Assembly: GCF_031456295.1 (NCBI RefSeq)
Contig: NZ_JAVDUJ010000001.1
Location: forward strand, 1,178,001-1,242,000
Length of the DNA stretch: 64,000 nt
Origin: Arcanobacterium_A hippocoleae
GTDB lineage: Bacteria; Actinomycetota; Actinomycetes; Actinomycetales; Actinomycetaceae
Reading direction: 5' to 3'
Of the stretch, positions 16,018-26,087 are shown in pieces. A model generated the notes under the pieces. The model was not told where the DNA came from. It saw nothing but the letters and a program-made list of their open reading frames with translations, and made no database searches. Position numbers and translations under genes: made by a program. The number at the start of each line of letters is the position of its first letter. Positions within the stretch are counted from its first letter, which is position 1.

Positions 16018-18798
16018 GTGAGTAAATTAGTGATAGTGGAGTCTCCTGCGAAGGCTCGCACAATCTCGAATTACCTTGGCGAAGATTACAAGGTAGAAGC
16101 CAGCATTGGGCACATCCGCGATTTGCCCAAGCCTTCAGATCTGCCTCCAGAAATGAAAAAAGGGCCCTTCGGGAAATTTGCCGTCAATATCGAAGACGGA
16201 TTCACCCCATATTATGTTGTTTCCCCTGATAAAAAGAAGAAAGTCAGCGAATTAAAAAAGCTCCTGAAAGACGCCGACACACTCTATCTGGCTACTGACG
16301 AGGACCGCGAAGGAGAAGCAATTGCCTGGCATCTCCTCGCGGCTTTGAAACCAAAAGTGCCAGTGAAGCGAATGGTCTTTCATGAAATCACGCGAGAAGC
16401 AATCAACCGTGCACTGGAAAACACCCGAGAACTTGATACACAGCTTGTAGACGCCCAAGAATCTCGCAGAATTCTTGACCGGCTCGTCGGATATGAGGTT
16501 TCCCCACTTTTGTGGCGGAAGATCGCGCCATCTCTTTCAGCTGGGCGAGTGCAATCAGTAACTACACGTCTCGTAGTCGAACGCGAGCGCGAACGGATGG
16601 CTTTCACAGCAGCAAACTATTGGGACGTGACGGCTACTTTCCAGAAAGAAAATACTGATTTCACAGCCAAACTCACCGCGCTTAGCGATACATCTGGGCA
16701 GACTCAGCGCATTGCCGTCGGCAAAGATTTTGATGACGCTGGAAAGCTGAAAGAGAAGGCTGAAAAAGACGGCGTAATTATTCTTGACGCCCACCTGGCG
16801 AAAGAGATCGCGACAGCCCTGCAGGGAACGCCTGCGCACATCAACTCCCTCGAAACGAAACCCTACCGTCGCCGGCCAGCAGCCCCGTTTACTACTTCCA
16901 CTTTGCAGCAGGAAGCCTCACGGAAGCTCCGACTCAGTTCGCGTGACACGATGCGCTTCGCCCAGTCGCTCTACGAAAACGGGTACATTACTTATATGCG
17001 TACTGATTCTGTGAATCTAAGTACGCAAGCTATCGCAGCAGCACGGGCACAAATTAAAGAACTTTACGGATCTGCTTCACTGCCGGAAAAGCCACGGATT
17101 TACGCGACAAAATCGAAAGGTGCGCAAGAAGCCCACGAAGCGATTCGCCCTGCTGGCGATCATTTCCGGACACCAGCAGAAGTGCAAGGAGCGCTTACCG
17201 GAAGAGAATTTGACCTCTATGAACTGATCTGGAAACGCACAATCGCATCTCAGATGGAAGATGCCACAGGCATGACGGCATCAGTAAAAATTTCTACTGA
17301 AGTGGCAAATATACAAGTTGCTCCAGATAGTTCCCGCGCATTAAGCGCAGCCGTATTCTCCGCATCAGGCACAGTAATTACTTTTCCAGGTTTCCTTGCT
17401 GCCTATGAAGAAGGCAAAGACGTAAAGCGCTATGAAGAGAAGACCGAATCGCGGCTGCCCGAATTAACGCAAGGTGAGCTGATCAACGCAGTTTCTGGCA
17501 CAGCTGAAGGGCATGAGACGGCACCACCGCCAAGATACACTGAAGCTTCACTGGTAAAAACTTTGGAAGAACGTGGAATTGGGCGTCCATCCACTTATGC
17601 TGCCACAATTTCCACGATCACTGATCGTGGGTACGTGCATCGGCGCGGGCAGGCATTAGTCCCCACCTGGCTGGCTTTCTCTGTCGTGCGGTTGCTGGAA
17701 GAGAATCTGCCAGATTTGGTTGATTACGATTTTACTGCCGATATGGAACATGATCTTGACCGTGTTGCCGCCGGGCAGCTTGACCGCAAAGAATACTTGC
17801 AAGACTTCTATTTCGGGGTGAATGCTGACGGCGTAGTAACCGGCAAAGGGCTTTCCGAGCAAGTTGAGGGACTTGGCGATATTGATGCCCGCGCACTGAA
17901 TACGATTGAGATTGGCAACGGGATCGCCGTCCGTAATGGCAGATATGGGCCATATCTTTCAGAAACTAACGCTGACGGCAGCGAAGGCCGGCGCGCATCA
18001 GTACCAGACGATATTGCTCCAGATGAGCTGACTGCTGCAAAAGCAGCAGAAATTTTGGCTGATTCGCTGCAAGACGATCGCGTGCTTGGGCAAGATCCTG
18101 CAACAGGATATGATCTGGTGGTGAAAGACGGACGGTTTGGCCCTTATATTTCCGAGGTTCTTCCTGCGGATGCAGTGCAGCTCACCCCCACCGGGAAAGT
18201 CTCAAAAACGAAGCCAAAGCCACGTACCGCTTCACTTTTCAACACTATGGATCCGAAAACAGTGACGCTCCAAGACGCTCTTCGACTGCTCTCATTGCCG
18301 CGCGAAGTTGGCGAATCTGAGGGAGAGATGATCACCGCGCAAAATGGTCGTTATGGCCCATATTTGAAGCGCGGATCAGACTCACGCTCATTGGAAAGCG
18401 AAGCACAAATTTTTGAAATCACGCTTGCTCAGGCAGAAGAAATTTTCCGGCAGCCAAAACAGCGTGGGCGTGCAGCTGCTAAACCGCCGCTTGCAGAATT
18501 TGGCGACGATCCAGTATCCGGCAAACCGATCTTGTTGAAAGACGGCAGGTTTGGCCCATACGTCACAGACGGGATCACGAATGCTTCTGTGCCACGTTCA
18601 GACGATATCAATCAACTGACAGCACAACGCGCGCAGGAGTTGCTTGTAGCGCGGCGAATAAAGATCGCCGAGCAAGGCGGGCCAAAGAAACGCAACGGCG
18701 CAAAACGCACTGTAAAGGCTGGCACACGAAAAAAGACTGCCACAAAAAAGACAGTCGCGAAAAAGCAGCGCACAAAGAAATCAGCAAGCACAGATTAA
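16018..18798 (+). CDS. topA: DNA topoisomerase I
   Basis: Type IA topoisomerase relaxing negative supercoils; 926 residues from a GTG with AAGGA upstream. The N-terminal Toprim domain has VIVESPAKA (residues 5-13) and the acidic motif DEDREGEAIAWH (about residues 93-104). The active-site tyrosine is Tyr326 in ITYMRTDS. The C-terminal part has several GRYGPYL/GRFGPYI repeats typical of actinobacterial TopoI instead of zinc fingers. It ends in a Lys/Arg-rich tail of about 40 residues, also usual in this phylum. Followed by tmk and holB. Confidence 0.97.
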   Translation: MSKLVIVESPAKARTISNYLGEDYKVEASIGHIRDLPKPSDLPPEMKKGPFGKFAVNIEDGFTPYYVVSPDKKKKVSELKKLLKDADTLYLATDEDREGEAIAWHLLAALKPKVPVKRMVFHEITREAINRALENTRELDTQLVDAQESRRILDRLVGYEVSPLLWRKIAPSLSAGRVQSVTTRLVVERERERMAFTAANYWDVTATFQKENTDFTAKLTALSDTSGQTQRIAVGKDFDDAGKLKEKAEKDGVIILDAHLAKEIATALQGTPAHINSLETKPYRRRPAAPFTTSTLQQEASRKLRLSSRDTMRFAQSLYENGYITYMRTDSVNLSTQAIAAARAQIKELYGSASLPEKPRIYATKSKGAQEAHEAIRPAGDHFRTPAEVQGALTGREFDLYELIWKRTIASQMEDATGMTASVKISTEVANIQVAPDSSRALSAAVFSASGTVITFPGFLAAYEEGKDVKRYEEKTESRLPELTQGELINAVSGTAEGHETAPPPRYTEASLVKTLEERGIGRPSTYAATISTITDRGYVHRRGQALVPTWLAFSVVRLLEENLPDLVDYDFTADMEHDLDRVAAGQLDRKEYLQDFYFGVNADGVVTGKGLSEQVEGLGDIDARALNTIEIGNGIAVRNGRYGPYLSETNADGSEGRRASVPDDIAPDELTAAKAAEILADSLQDDRVLGQDPATGYDLVVKDGRFGPYISEVLPADAVQLTPTGKVSKTKPKPRTASLFNTMDPKTVTLQDALRLLSLPREVGESEGEMITAQNGRYGPYLKRGSDSRSLESEAQIFEITLAQAEEIFRQPKQRGRAAAKPPLAEFGDDPVSGKPILLKDGRFGPYVTDGITNASVPRSDDINQLTAQRAQELLVARRIKIAEQGGPKKRNGAKRTVKAGTRKKTATKKTVAKKQRTKKSASTD

Positions 18799-18927
18799 AG
18801 CGGAAAATCGGAAGCTGCAAGGCGGTTCCCCGCCCGTAATTCTGGACGAAAACTGCAGGTGCGAATGTGCTCATGAATGAATAACTAAATAATCAAAGTT
18901 AAAACTAGATGTGAGGCGAAATCGAAG

Positions 18928-19587
18928 ATGGCAGGCTTGTTCATTTCCTTTGAAGGCGGAGACGGGGCTGGTAAATCAACGCAGGTGCGCGCACTTGCCG
19001 ACTGGCTCAGCGCGCACGGATATAGCGTGGAAATAACCCGTGAACCAGGTGGTACTGATCTCGGCACACAGATTCGGCAAATGCTCCTCCACGGAGGAAG
19101 TGTCACTGCGCGTGCTGAGGCTTTGCTCTACGCCGCTGACCGCGCACACCATGTAGCTACGAAAATTCGTCCAGCACTCGCGCGCGGCTCGATCGTCATC
19201 TCTGATCGTTATCTTGATTCATCAGTCGCCTATCAAGGTGCAGCTCGCGCTCTCCCGAAAGAGCAAATCCGCGCACTTTCACTTTGGGCAGTAGAAGACC
19301 TCCTCCCGGATCTGACTATTTTGCTTGATTTGCCGGTAGCGCAGGGCGCTCAGCGGGTTGGAGCAGTGCAAGACCGGCTCGAAGCGGAAGGGGAAACCTT
19401 CCATCAGCGGGTACGCGCAGAATTCAAGCAACTTGCCGATGCGGATCCGCAACGTATCAAAATCCTTGATGGTCAGCAGAGTATTGCGCAAATCTCAGCG
19501 CAAATCCATGCGCTTGTTGCACCATTATTAGCAGGTTTACCGAAAGCTGGCGAAAATTCTTCCGAACTACCAGGGCAGGCAGAATGA
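18928..19587 (+). CDS. tmk: Thymidylate kinase
   Basis: Phosphorylates dTMP to dTDP. 219 residues with P-loop FEGGDGAGKSTQ at about residues 8-19, the nucleotide-binding DR motif in ISDRYLDSSVAYQG, and the base-binding EPGGT near residue 38. The stop overlaps the start of holB (ATGA), so the two are co-translated. Order topA-tmk-holB is widespread in actinobacteria. Confidence 0.96.
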   Translation: MAGLFISFEGGDGAGKSTQVRALADWLSAHGYSVEITREPGGTDLGTQIRQMLLHGGSVTARAEALLYAADRAHHVATKIRPALARGSIVISDRYLDSSVAYQGAARALPKEQIRALSLWAVEDLLPDLTILLDLPVAQGAQRVGAVQDRLEAEGETFHQRVRAEFKQLADADPQRIKILDGQQSIAQISAQIHALVAPLLAGLPKAGENSSELPGQAE

Positions 19588-20981
19588 GCGCAGAAGTATT
19601 TACTGATTTGGTTGATCAAGATGCAGCTATCGCCGAATTTCTGCGTGCTGCTCATGCCGCACGGCTCCGCTCAGCACAGCAGCACACAAATCACCTCCGA
19701 GAAAGCCGGTTACACCAAGCATCAGCTGACGCTCCCGCAAAGGCACCAGCCAATCCCCAATCTACACTCTCCGTCGATGCTGCAACTGCCGCCGGAGCAG
19801 CAGTAAACCTCGCCGCGATGAGCCACGCCTGGTTGATCACCGGCCCGCCCGGATCAGGGCGCTCGCTGGCGGCACGGGCTTTCGCTGCTGCGCTTGAATG
19901 CACTGATCCGGATACGCCTGGATGTGGAAAATGTAATAGTTGTAAGGCTGTGATGGCGGGGAACCATCCAGATGTCGAAATCAAATCCACTAATGCCGTC
20001 ACGATCAGCGCGAAAGAGGTCCGCGATTTAGTAGCGCAAGCCTATCTTTCTCCCGCATCAGGAAGCTGGCGGATTTTCATTATCGAAGATGCCGATAGGA
20101 TGCTCACAAACACCACGAATGTGCTCTTAAAAGCAATCGAAGAGCCAGCGAATCAGACTGTGTGGATGCTTTGCACTACTGCACCTGCTGATGTGCTTCC
20201 TACGATTCGTTCGCGTTGCCGGAATATTAATCTTGCTACCCCGAGTCCGAAAGCCGTCGCCCAGCTGCTTGCGCAGCGTGACGGGATCGATTTTGAAACT
20301 GCCCTGGTAGCCGCGCAAGCTGCGCAATCACATATTGGTGTTGCGCGCGCATTGCTCCACGATGAAAGCGCAAAAGCGCTCCGATTTCGCACACTTTCGG
20401 CACTTGCATCGATTCGTGGTATCGGAGATGCCGTGATCACTGCAAAAGCTTTCACCGATGCCAACTATATGCTTGCTCAGGCTGAGTCTGCTGCAGCTGC
20501 TGCCACAGACACAAATACGAGTACAACGGCATTGGCAAAACAGGGAAGAAAGAAATCGAGCCATGAAGCAAGCGAAGAAGCTGCAGTAGCAGCAGCCCGG
20601 ATCGCAAAAATGGAAGCTCTTGGTCTTGATCCAAATGGCAAGATCCCAGCGGCGGTGCGCGCTCAAATCAGTAATGCCGCTGAGGATGAGAAACGCCGTA
20701 AAACCCGTCTCCAACATGACATGATCGATCGTGAACTCACATATTTGCTGAGTTATTTCCGCGATGTGCTGATGATCCAGCTCGGCGCTTCTGCAATGCT
20801 GATTAATCCTGATTTTCAAGATTCGATTGCGAAACGCGCGAATGCTACCAAATCTACCCAAACGCTCAAAGTATTGGATGCGATCGCTACTGCACGTGAA
20901 CGTCTCACCAGCTATGTAAACCCACTGCTACTTCTCGAATCTGCGTTGATCGAAAGCTATCTTGCCACTCAGCCAGAATGA
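19584..20981 (+). CDS. holB: DNA polymerase III subunit delta prime
   Basis: Clamp-loader subunit, 465 residues. The Walker A-like loop GPPGSGRSLAARAF carries Arg in place of the Lys of active ATPases. A zinc-binding module with CTDPDTPGCGKCNSC follows, then IEDADRMLTNTTNVLLKAIE and TIRSRCR (sensor region). Compared with typical delta prime it has an extra N-terminal segment of about 80 residues and an Ala/Lys-rich insertion around residues 295-375 (DTNTSTTALAKQGRKKSS). Both are common in this phylum. Translationally coupled to tmk. Confidence 0.93.
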   Translation: MSAEVFTDLVDQDAAIAEFLRAAHAARLRSAQQHTNHLRESRLHQASADAPAKAPANPQSTLSVDAATAAGAAVNLAAMSHAWLITGPPGSGRSLAARAFAAALECTDPDTPGCGKCNSCKAVMAGNHPDVEIKSTNAVTISAKEVRDLVAQAYLSPASGSWRIFIIEDADRMLTNTTNVLLKAIEEPANQTVWMLCTTAPADVLPTIRSRCRNINLATPSPKAVAQLLAQRDGIDFETALVAAQAAQSHIGVARALLHDESAKALRFRTLSALASIRGIGDAVITAKAFTDANYMLAQAESAAAAATDTNTSTTALAKQGRKKSSHEASEEAAVAAARIAKMEALGLDPNGKIPAAVRAQISNAAEDEKRRKTRLQHDMIDRELTYLLSYFRDVLMIQLGASAMLINPDFQDSIAKRANATKSTQTLKVLDAIATARERLTSYVNPLLLLESALIESYLATQPE

Positions 20982-21087
20982 TCAACCAAAATAAACAAGA
21001 ACTCTCCAACACGAAAAACCACCCAAATTATCCACAACTCAGATTTCGCACTAGCCAAGAAAGCGCGAACTAGCATACGGTAGGAAT

Positions 21088-22689
21088 ATGCAAAACTCTC
21101 CCAATCAAGAAAAATATTTACACCGCACGTCAAAACGTGCACTCACTGGCGTAATCGTGAGTGCTCTTACGCTCTCACTAATGACGGCCTGCGCTACGCC
21201 AAATAAAGGTGCCGAGCAGCAAAATATGCAAAGCGAAATTTCCGTCGCGGCACCGCGGGCGATCGAAGCAAAAATGCCTGCTATCCCTGATACGTTAAGC
21301 GAATTTTATACGCAAAAAGTTGCTTGGGAGGATTGTAAAAAATTTCAGTGCAGCAAAATTAAAGTTCCGCTTGATTATGCTAATCCGCAGCAAGAATCTG
21401 TGGAAATTGCGTTAAAGAAACGGTCAGCTGATCAGGAAGCTATCGGCACGCTCCTAGTAAATCCCGGTGGTCCAGGTGCTTCTGGGTTGGAAATGATGGA
21501 CGCAGCGAATTTTTATTTCCCAGCTGCGATTCGGAACCACTTTGATATTATCGGCTTTGATCCACGTGGTGTTGGCGATTCTACGCCAATCCAGTGTGTA
21601 TCGGATGCCGAACTCGCCACCCTGCTCGAAGCATCTTATCCAGATACTCCGGAAGGTGAAGCAAAAAGCCATGAAGATACGATTAAACTAGCTAATGGCT
21701 GCAAGCAAGAATCAGGGAAGCTGCTCCCGTTTGTGGGCACTGCGAGCGCCGCGCGTGATATGGATATAATTCGGCATCTTTCTGGAGATCCGCGCCTCTA
21801 CTATCTGGGTTATTCTTACGGCACTTCATTGGGCGGCATGTATGCTGAGCTCTTCCCGGAAAATGTGGGAAGAATGGTGCTCGATGGTGCTGTTTCTTCC
21901 GAGGCATCAAATTTTGAGCAGAGCCTGGCACAAATGAAAGGTTTTGAGAAATCACTTGACGCATATTTGAAATCATGCCTTGAAAATCATGACGGGAATT
22001 GTCCTTTTACTGGCAGCGTGGAAGATGCGCGAAAACAGATCAGCTATATTTTGAAGCAGACTCTCACCCAGCCGGTACCTGCCGCAGAATCTGAACGTGT
22101 ACTTACGCAGTCCGCACTAATTTATGGGATTATTGCGGCGCTCTATGATGACGCTACCTGGCCAGCATTGTCAAAAGCGTTCCATTTCCTGATTAATGAG
22201 CAGAATCCGGAATTGTTCTTGCTGCTTTTCGATTCCTACACTGGGCGAGCAGGCGATGAATTTAAGAATAATTCGATGGAAGCAAATTGGGCGATCAACT
22301 GCGCTGACTACGGATTCTCAGGCGATCAGGCTACCTGGAAGAAAATGAGTTCGCAGATGGCGCAAGAATCGCCAATCTTTGGAGCTACAGCCCAATACGA
22401 TGAGGCACTCTGCGCAGCCTGGGCGTACCAGCCAAAAGAAAAAATCAAACCTTTCACAGCGAAAGGCTCCGCACCGATCGTGGTTGTTGGCACGACGGGA
22501 GATCCAGCGACTCCTTATGCTTGGGCACAAGAATTTGCGCAAACTCTTGATAATGGGTATCTCGTCACCTGGGAAGGTGAAGGGCATACCGCGTATGGGC
22601 ATTCAACGTCTTGCGTAGATGATGCAATCAACTCTTATCTGCTTACAGGCGCGGTGCCAAAAGAAAATCTCACTTGCCCGGCAAAATAA
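21088..22689 (+). CDS. Secreted alpha/beta-hydrolase, tripeptidyl aminopeptidase-like lipoprotein
   Basis: 533 residues. The signal peptide has lipobox LMTAC (Cys at about residue 33), so it is probably anchored outside the membrane. The alpha/beta-hydrolase core has the oxyanion segment LLVNPGGPGASG, nucleophile elbow GYSYGTS, and the C-terminal TAP-like part with GDPATPYAWA (Asp) and GEGHTAYG (His). This pattern belongs to the SlpD/SlpE/TAP family that removes N-terminal tripeptides in Streptomyces. Peptide scavenging is the likely role. Monocistronic, with a shared terminator downstream. Substrate specificity not determined. Confidence 0.9.
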   Translation: MQNSPNQEKYLHRTSKRALTGVIVSALTLSLMTACATPNKGAEQQNMQSEISVAAPRAIEAKMPAIPDTLSEFYTQKVAWEDCKKFQCSKIKVPLDYANPQQESVEIALKKRSADQEAIGTLLVNPGGPGASGLEMMDAANFYFPAAIRNHFDIIGFDPRGVGDSTPIQCVSDAELATLLEASYPDTPEGEAKSHEDTIKLANGCKQESGKLLPFVGTASAARDMDIIRHLSGDPRLYYLGYSYGTSLGGMYAELFPENVGRMVLDGAVSSEASNFEQSLAQMKGFEKSLDAYLKSCLENHDGNCPFTGSVEDARKQISYILKQTLTQPVPAAESERVLTQSALIYGIIAALYDDATWPALSKAFHFLINEQNPELFLLLFDSYTGRAGDEFKNNSMEANWAINCADYGFSGDQATWKKMSSQMAQESPIFGATAQYDEALCAAWAYQPKEKIKPFTAKGSAPIVVVGTTGDPATPYAWAQEFAQTLDNGYLVTWEGEGHTAYGHSTSCVDDAINSYLLTGAVPKENLTCPAK

Positions 22690-22802
22690 AAATCCGGTTA
22701 AGCAGCCTGCTCATCCAGCGAGCTGCTGCCGAAGCAGGGCATGGTGCCTCTAACGATTGATAGCTGTGCAGCGCGATCTGCGCTATTGAGAAAAGTAAAG
22801 AC

Positions 22803-22855
22803 GCGGGGTGTATGAGCAACTAAACCGTAAATTCCTAGTTGCTCATGCACCCCGC
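22803..22855. terminator. Bidirectional terminator between the hydrolase and GH3 genes
   Basis: 20-bp arms at 22803-22822 and 22836-22855 with a single G-U pair and a 13-nt loop lie between convergent genes. TATTTT follows on the plus side. Confidence 0.8.
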
Positions 22856-22935
22856 AGGCTATTTTCGGTACAAATCCGATACGCGGGAAATATTGCACCG
22901 CAATACGCTCTCCAATGCCAGATCAGACCCGTTAA

Positions 22936-25029
22936 TTAGTAGGTCAAACCGTGTCCGAGACGGTACACATTTCCGTCAGCATCGGTATATGCATAGCTCA
23001 TCCCCACAGGCAGATATTGATCTTTATCGTAACCTGGCACATCATTTGGTGAGATACAGACCCCTTGCTCATCTACCGCAATTACGGCTTCCGAAGCCGG
23101 AGGCGTAATGGGGAGTTTACCTTGCGGTTTGAACTTACCTGCAATCACTTCACCTTGTGCGTCAAAGAAACTATGGAACGAGCCAATCAGGGCATCAGCC
23201 AACGGCTCGATATCATCAATGATCCACGCCAGAGAGTAATTTATCGAAATGATCACTTTCTGCCCACGCGCGCGCCCGTCGCGTGCCATTTGCCGGAATT
23301 CTTCCGCCCCAGAAACAGTGGTTTCAGTATATTCGGTGCCATCGACTGCCTTCAATGGCTTATTTTCACAAATCGTAAGTTCCAACAAGCCCGGCGTAGC
23401 GTTAAAGTAATCGCCCGATTGCGGATCGACCATTAAGAACAAAGCGTCTGCATCCTCAGGCTGATCAACAATTACTAATCCTGGCACTGCTCCAATTTGC
23501 TCGCGTGCTTCAGCCGTCTTTGCCGCGGATGTTTCTGGCTTCTTATGCCACATTTGCACATAAACTTTCGTGCCTTCAGCAAGTGGCAATGTTTGATTTG
23601 AATTTTTCATCAACACGACGGACTTGCGATGTACTTCCTTCGCCTTTTCCCAGCCCGGCGAATTTGCCACAATTTCATCTGCTGCTTCGGCATCTACATA
23701 GGTGCGCTCATCAAATAGCCCAAGCTGGAACATTTCAAGCAGTAGCCGCGAATTAGCTTCGTCCACGCGTTCCATTGAAATCCAGCCTTTTTCGATTGCC
23801 GTCTTCAAATCTGGAGCATTATTCGTATCCGCCACAATATCAGTGCCAGCATTGATTGCTTTCGCAAAACGCTCAGGGATACTCAGCTCTTCCACACCCC
23901 AGCACATATTATCGGTAATCCCCGAATCGGAATTAACGTATCCCTTGAAACCGAAACGGCGCCGGAGAACTTCTTCAAGCAAATACCAGTTAAATGCGAA
24001 ACCGACTTCCTCAAATGGCACATCCTGCCCGGCAATCTTTTGCACTACTGATTTCGAGATTGACGGCGCCGAGTAATACGGCATAAACGATCCAGATTTC
24101 AATGCCGCAAGAAAACCTGGCAAATGGTACTTTTCAAGACTGCCAGGGGTAAGGTAGCAGTTCCATTTGCCTTCCTTATAGTGTGGATCGAAACCATTTT
24201 CGCGCGGCCCGCCACCTGGGAAATGCTTCGTAGTTAAAGAAATTGATTCTGCGCTAAGTTCGTCACCTTGGAAGCCGTCAACAAAACGTTCCATTGCATC
24301 AGCGATCAATTCTGGGTCTTCACCAAAAGTACCGTAGGTCCGCTGCCATCGCGGATCAGTAACTACGTCAGCCATATACATATAGCCTTTGCGAATACCT
24401 GCAGCATTCCATTCGATCCGTGCAGCCTGCGCAAAATCTGAGAAAATCTGCCCATCTTTGCCCAGCGCTTTTTCACCGAGCACTGCTGCAGCAATCCCCA
24501 TTGTGGCTGGGAATGTGGAAAATACGCCCATCGCATCGTTCATTCCGAATACGAATTCCGCATTTTCATTGCGCGGATTGGAAGTAGAAATACAAGGGAT
24601 CCCGAGGCGTGAGGCTTCGCAAATTTCATTCATTGCATTGTTCCAACGGGCAAGTTTAGTTGGTGAATAGTTATCACGAAGAATAAAATGCCGCAGGTGC
24701 AGCTCATTGATGGTATGGGTAGTTGGCCAAATCTTGCGTTTCGCAAAAATATTCGTGCCTTCTTCGATCACCCGTTCATCAATAATGCCATCGTGTGAAG
24801 TAGGCTCCCCTGCAGGCACCTGATATCCGGTGAAGCGCGTATTGATCAGCATCATCCCAACTTTTTCGTCGAGATTCATCTGTGACACAAGATCTTTTAC
24901 CCGCTCCGCATATGGAAGCCGCCAATCCTCATACGGATCAAGTTTTCCATTGCCATTGAGATCTTTGAATTTCAGCCCGTCAACTTCAATCAACTGTTTT
25001 GCACGAACTTCCAATTTTGGTTGCTTCAT
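22936..25029 (-). CDS. Glycoside hydrolase family 3 protein (beta-glucosidase-like)
   Basis: About 697 residues from the ATG at 25029 (GGAG 6 nt upstream); a TTG 12 nt earlier is the alternative. The N-terminal segment DLNGNGKLDPYEDW resembles a calcium-binding EF-hand/dockerin loop. The catalytic TIM barrel has TKHFPGGG and the nucleophile aspartate in GYVNSDSGI (about residue 368). The C-terminal alpha/beta sandwich follows (VVLMKNSNQTLPL). No signal peptide, so it is probably cytoplasmic and acts on imported oligosaccharides or glycosides. Exact substrate cannot be read from the sequence. Confidence 0.9.
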   Translation of the reverse strand: MKQPKLEVRAKQLIEVDGLKFKDLNGNGKLDPYEDWRLPYAERVKDLVSQMNLDEKVGMMLINTRFTGYQVPAGEPTSHDGIIDERVIEEGTNIFAKRKIWPTTHTINELHLRHFILRDNYSPTKLARWNNAMNEICEASRLGIPCISTSNPRNENAEFVFGMNDAMGVFSTFPATMGIAAAVLGEKALGKDGQIFSDFAQAARIEWNAAGIRKGYMYMADVVTDPRWQRTYGTFGEDPELIADAMERFVDGFQGDELSAESISLTTKHFPGGGPRENGFDPHYKEGKWNCYLTPGSLEKYHLPGFLAALKSGSFMPYYSAPSISKSVVQKIAGQDVPFEEVGFAFNWYLLEEVLRRRFGFKGYVNSDSGITDNMCWGVEELSIPERFAKAINAGTDIVADTNNAPDLKTAIEKGWISMERVDEANSRLLLEMFQLGLFDERTYVDAEAADEIVANSPGWEKAKEVHRKSVVLMKNSNQTLPLAEGTKVYVQMWHKKPETSAAKTAEAREQIGAVPGLVIVDQPEDADALFLMVDPQSGDYFNATPGLLELTICENKPLKAVDGTEYTETTVSGAEEFRQMARDGRARGQKVIISINYSLAWIIDDIEPLADALIGSFHSFFDAQGEVIAGKFKPQGKLPITPPASEAVIAVDEQGVCISPNDVPGYDKDQYLPVGMSYAYTDADGNVYRLGHGLTY

Positions 25030-25283
25030 CGCATTCTCCAATCAAGATACATACGTTTCTATTCTCTCAGTTTTGACGGCCATATCGCTATATCTCACAG
25101 ATGTTTGCAACAAAATGCAATTTCGGCTTCATCCATATCTACATACGTAAATTTGCCAGGCTTACATCGAGTTGCGCCGAGTGTAAGCGCAGGATTCAAA
25201 TGAACGCCACGCAGAGCCGAGTGAAGCCGACGTTTTTTGGGAGGGGCAAGAATGGATCTGGCACCTTGCGGACTGGAGGGATT

Positions 25284-26087
25284 CTATCCTTCGAAAGATA
25301 GTTCCTGCATTTTCCGAGCGGCAAATAATGCCATTACTGCAGCCATAACAAGAGTGCCAAGGCAGACGAACGCTGGGAGCATTTCGATCTGCCCGTAGGT
25401 GGCACCGCGTACCAAGTGAACCTGATATGTGAGCGGATTGATGAGCGCCAACATCTTGAGTGCAAGCGGCGCACTATCAAGGGGATAGAATACGGGAGCC
25501 GCAAAAGTGAGCGGCATGATCGTGATGGTCAGAATGAAATCGCGAGTCTGATAATTACGCACTGCAGACGCCACTACGAAACTCAACAGACTCCACGTGA
25601 GCGCGCCCAGCACGGCAGCGAACATCATCACCGCAATCGTCAGCAGACTGTAACGCACCCCGAGAATCGCCGCAAAGACCAATAAGATGAGAGCTTGCAC
25701 CGCAAATATCGCGATTCCAGGAAAAATCAGACCAAACAGATAAGCCGATTTAGGAACGCCTGATTGCAGTTTGAATGCGGCAAGACCCCAGCGCCGTTCA
25801 GTGACCGTCCGCGCCACAACTCTATTCAGACCGCTGAGAGCTTGCATGACGATTGCGCCAGGAACAACGAAATTGAGGTAGGTGCCGTCCCCAAAGGCGG
25901 AGGCAAGCCCAACACCGAGCAGTCCAAGATATGTCATCGGCAATACCGCCAGGGACACCCAACGCTGCCAGGTGTGCAGTTCGGCTCCGAGCCATTCCAG
26001 CCGCATCATAATCGCGAGCGAGTGGAACCAAGATGCCACGGATCGCGAATCAGCATTGGTTTCAGATTTATATGCGCGCTGGCTCAT
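25284..26087 (-). CDS. ABC-2 type transporter permease
   Basis: 267 residues, six predicted membrane helices, matching the ABC-2 exporter permease family (QTRDFILTITIMPLTFAAPV and LINPLTYQVHLVRG are typical). The start codon overlaps the stop of the ATPase gene (ATGA), so the two are co-translated. The pair probably exports a hydrophobic small molecule or lipid-linked glycan, perhaps a drug. Substrate unknown. Confidence 0.88.
   Translation of the reverse strand: MSQRAYKSETNADSRSVASWFHSLAIMMRLEWLGAELHTWQRWVSLAVLPMTYLGLLGVGLASAFGDGTYLNFVVPGAIVMQALSGLNRVVARTVTERRWGLAAFKLQSGVPKSAYLFGLIFPGIAIFAVQALILLVFAAILGVRYSLLTIAVMMFAAVLGALTWSLLSFVVASAVRNYQTRDFILTITIMPLTFAAPVFYPLDSAPLALKMLALINPLTYQVHLVRGATYGQIEMLPAFVCLGTLVMAAVMALFAARKMQELSFEG

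Noticed and set aside
25155..25245. Hairpin and GCCGAGTG repeats between the ABC permease and GH3 genes as a terminator
   Set aside because: The arms are short and interrupted, and the T run is on the plus strand, where no gene is ending.
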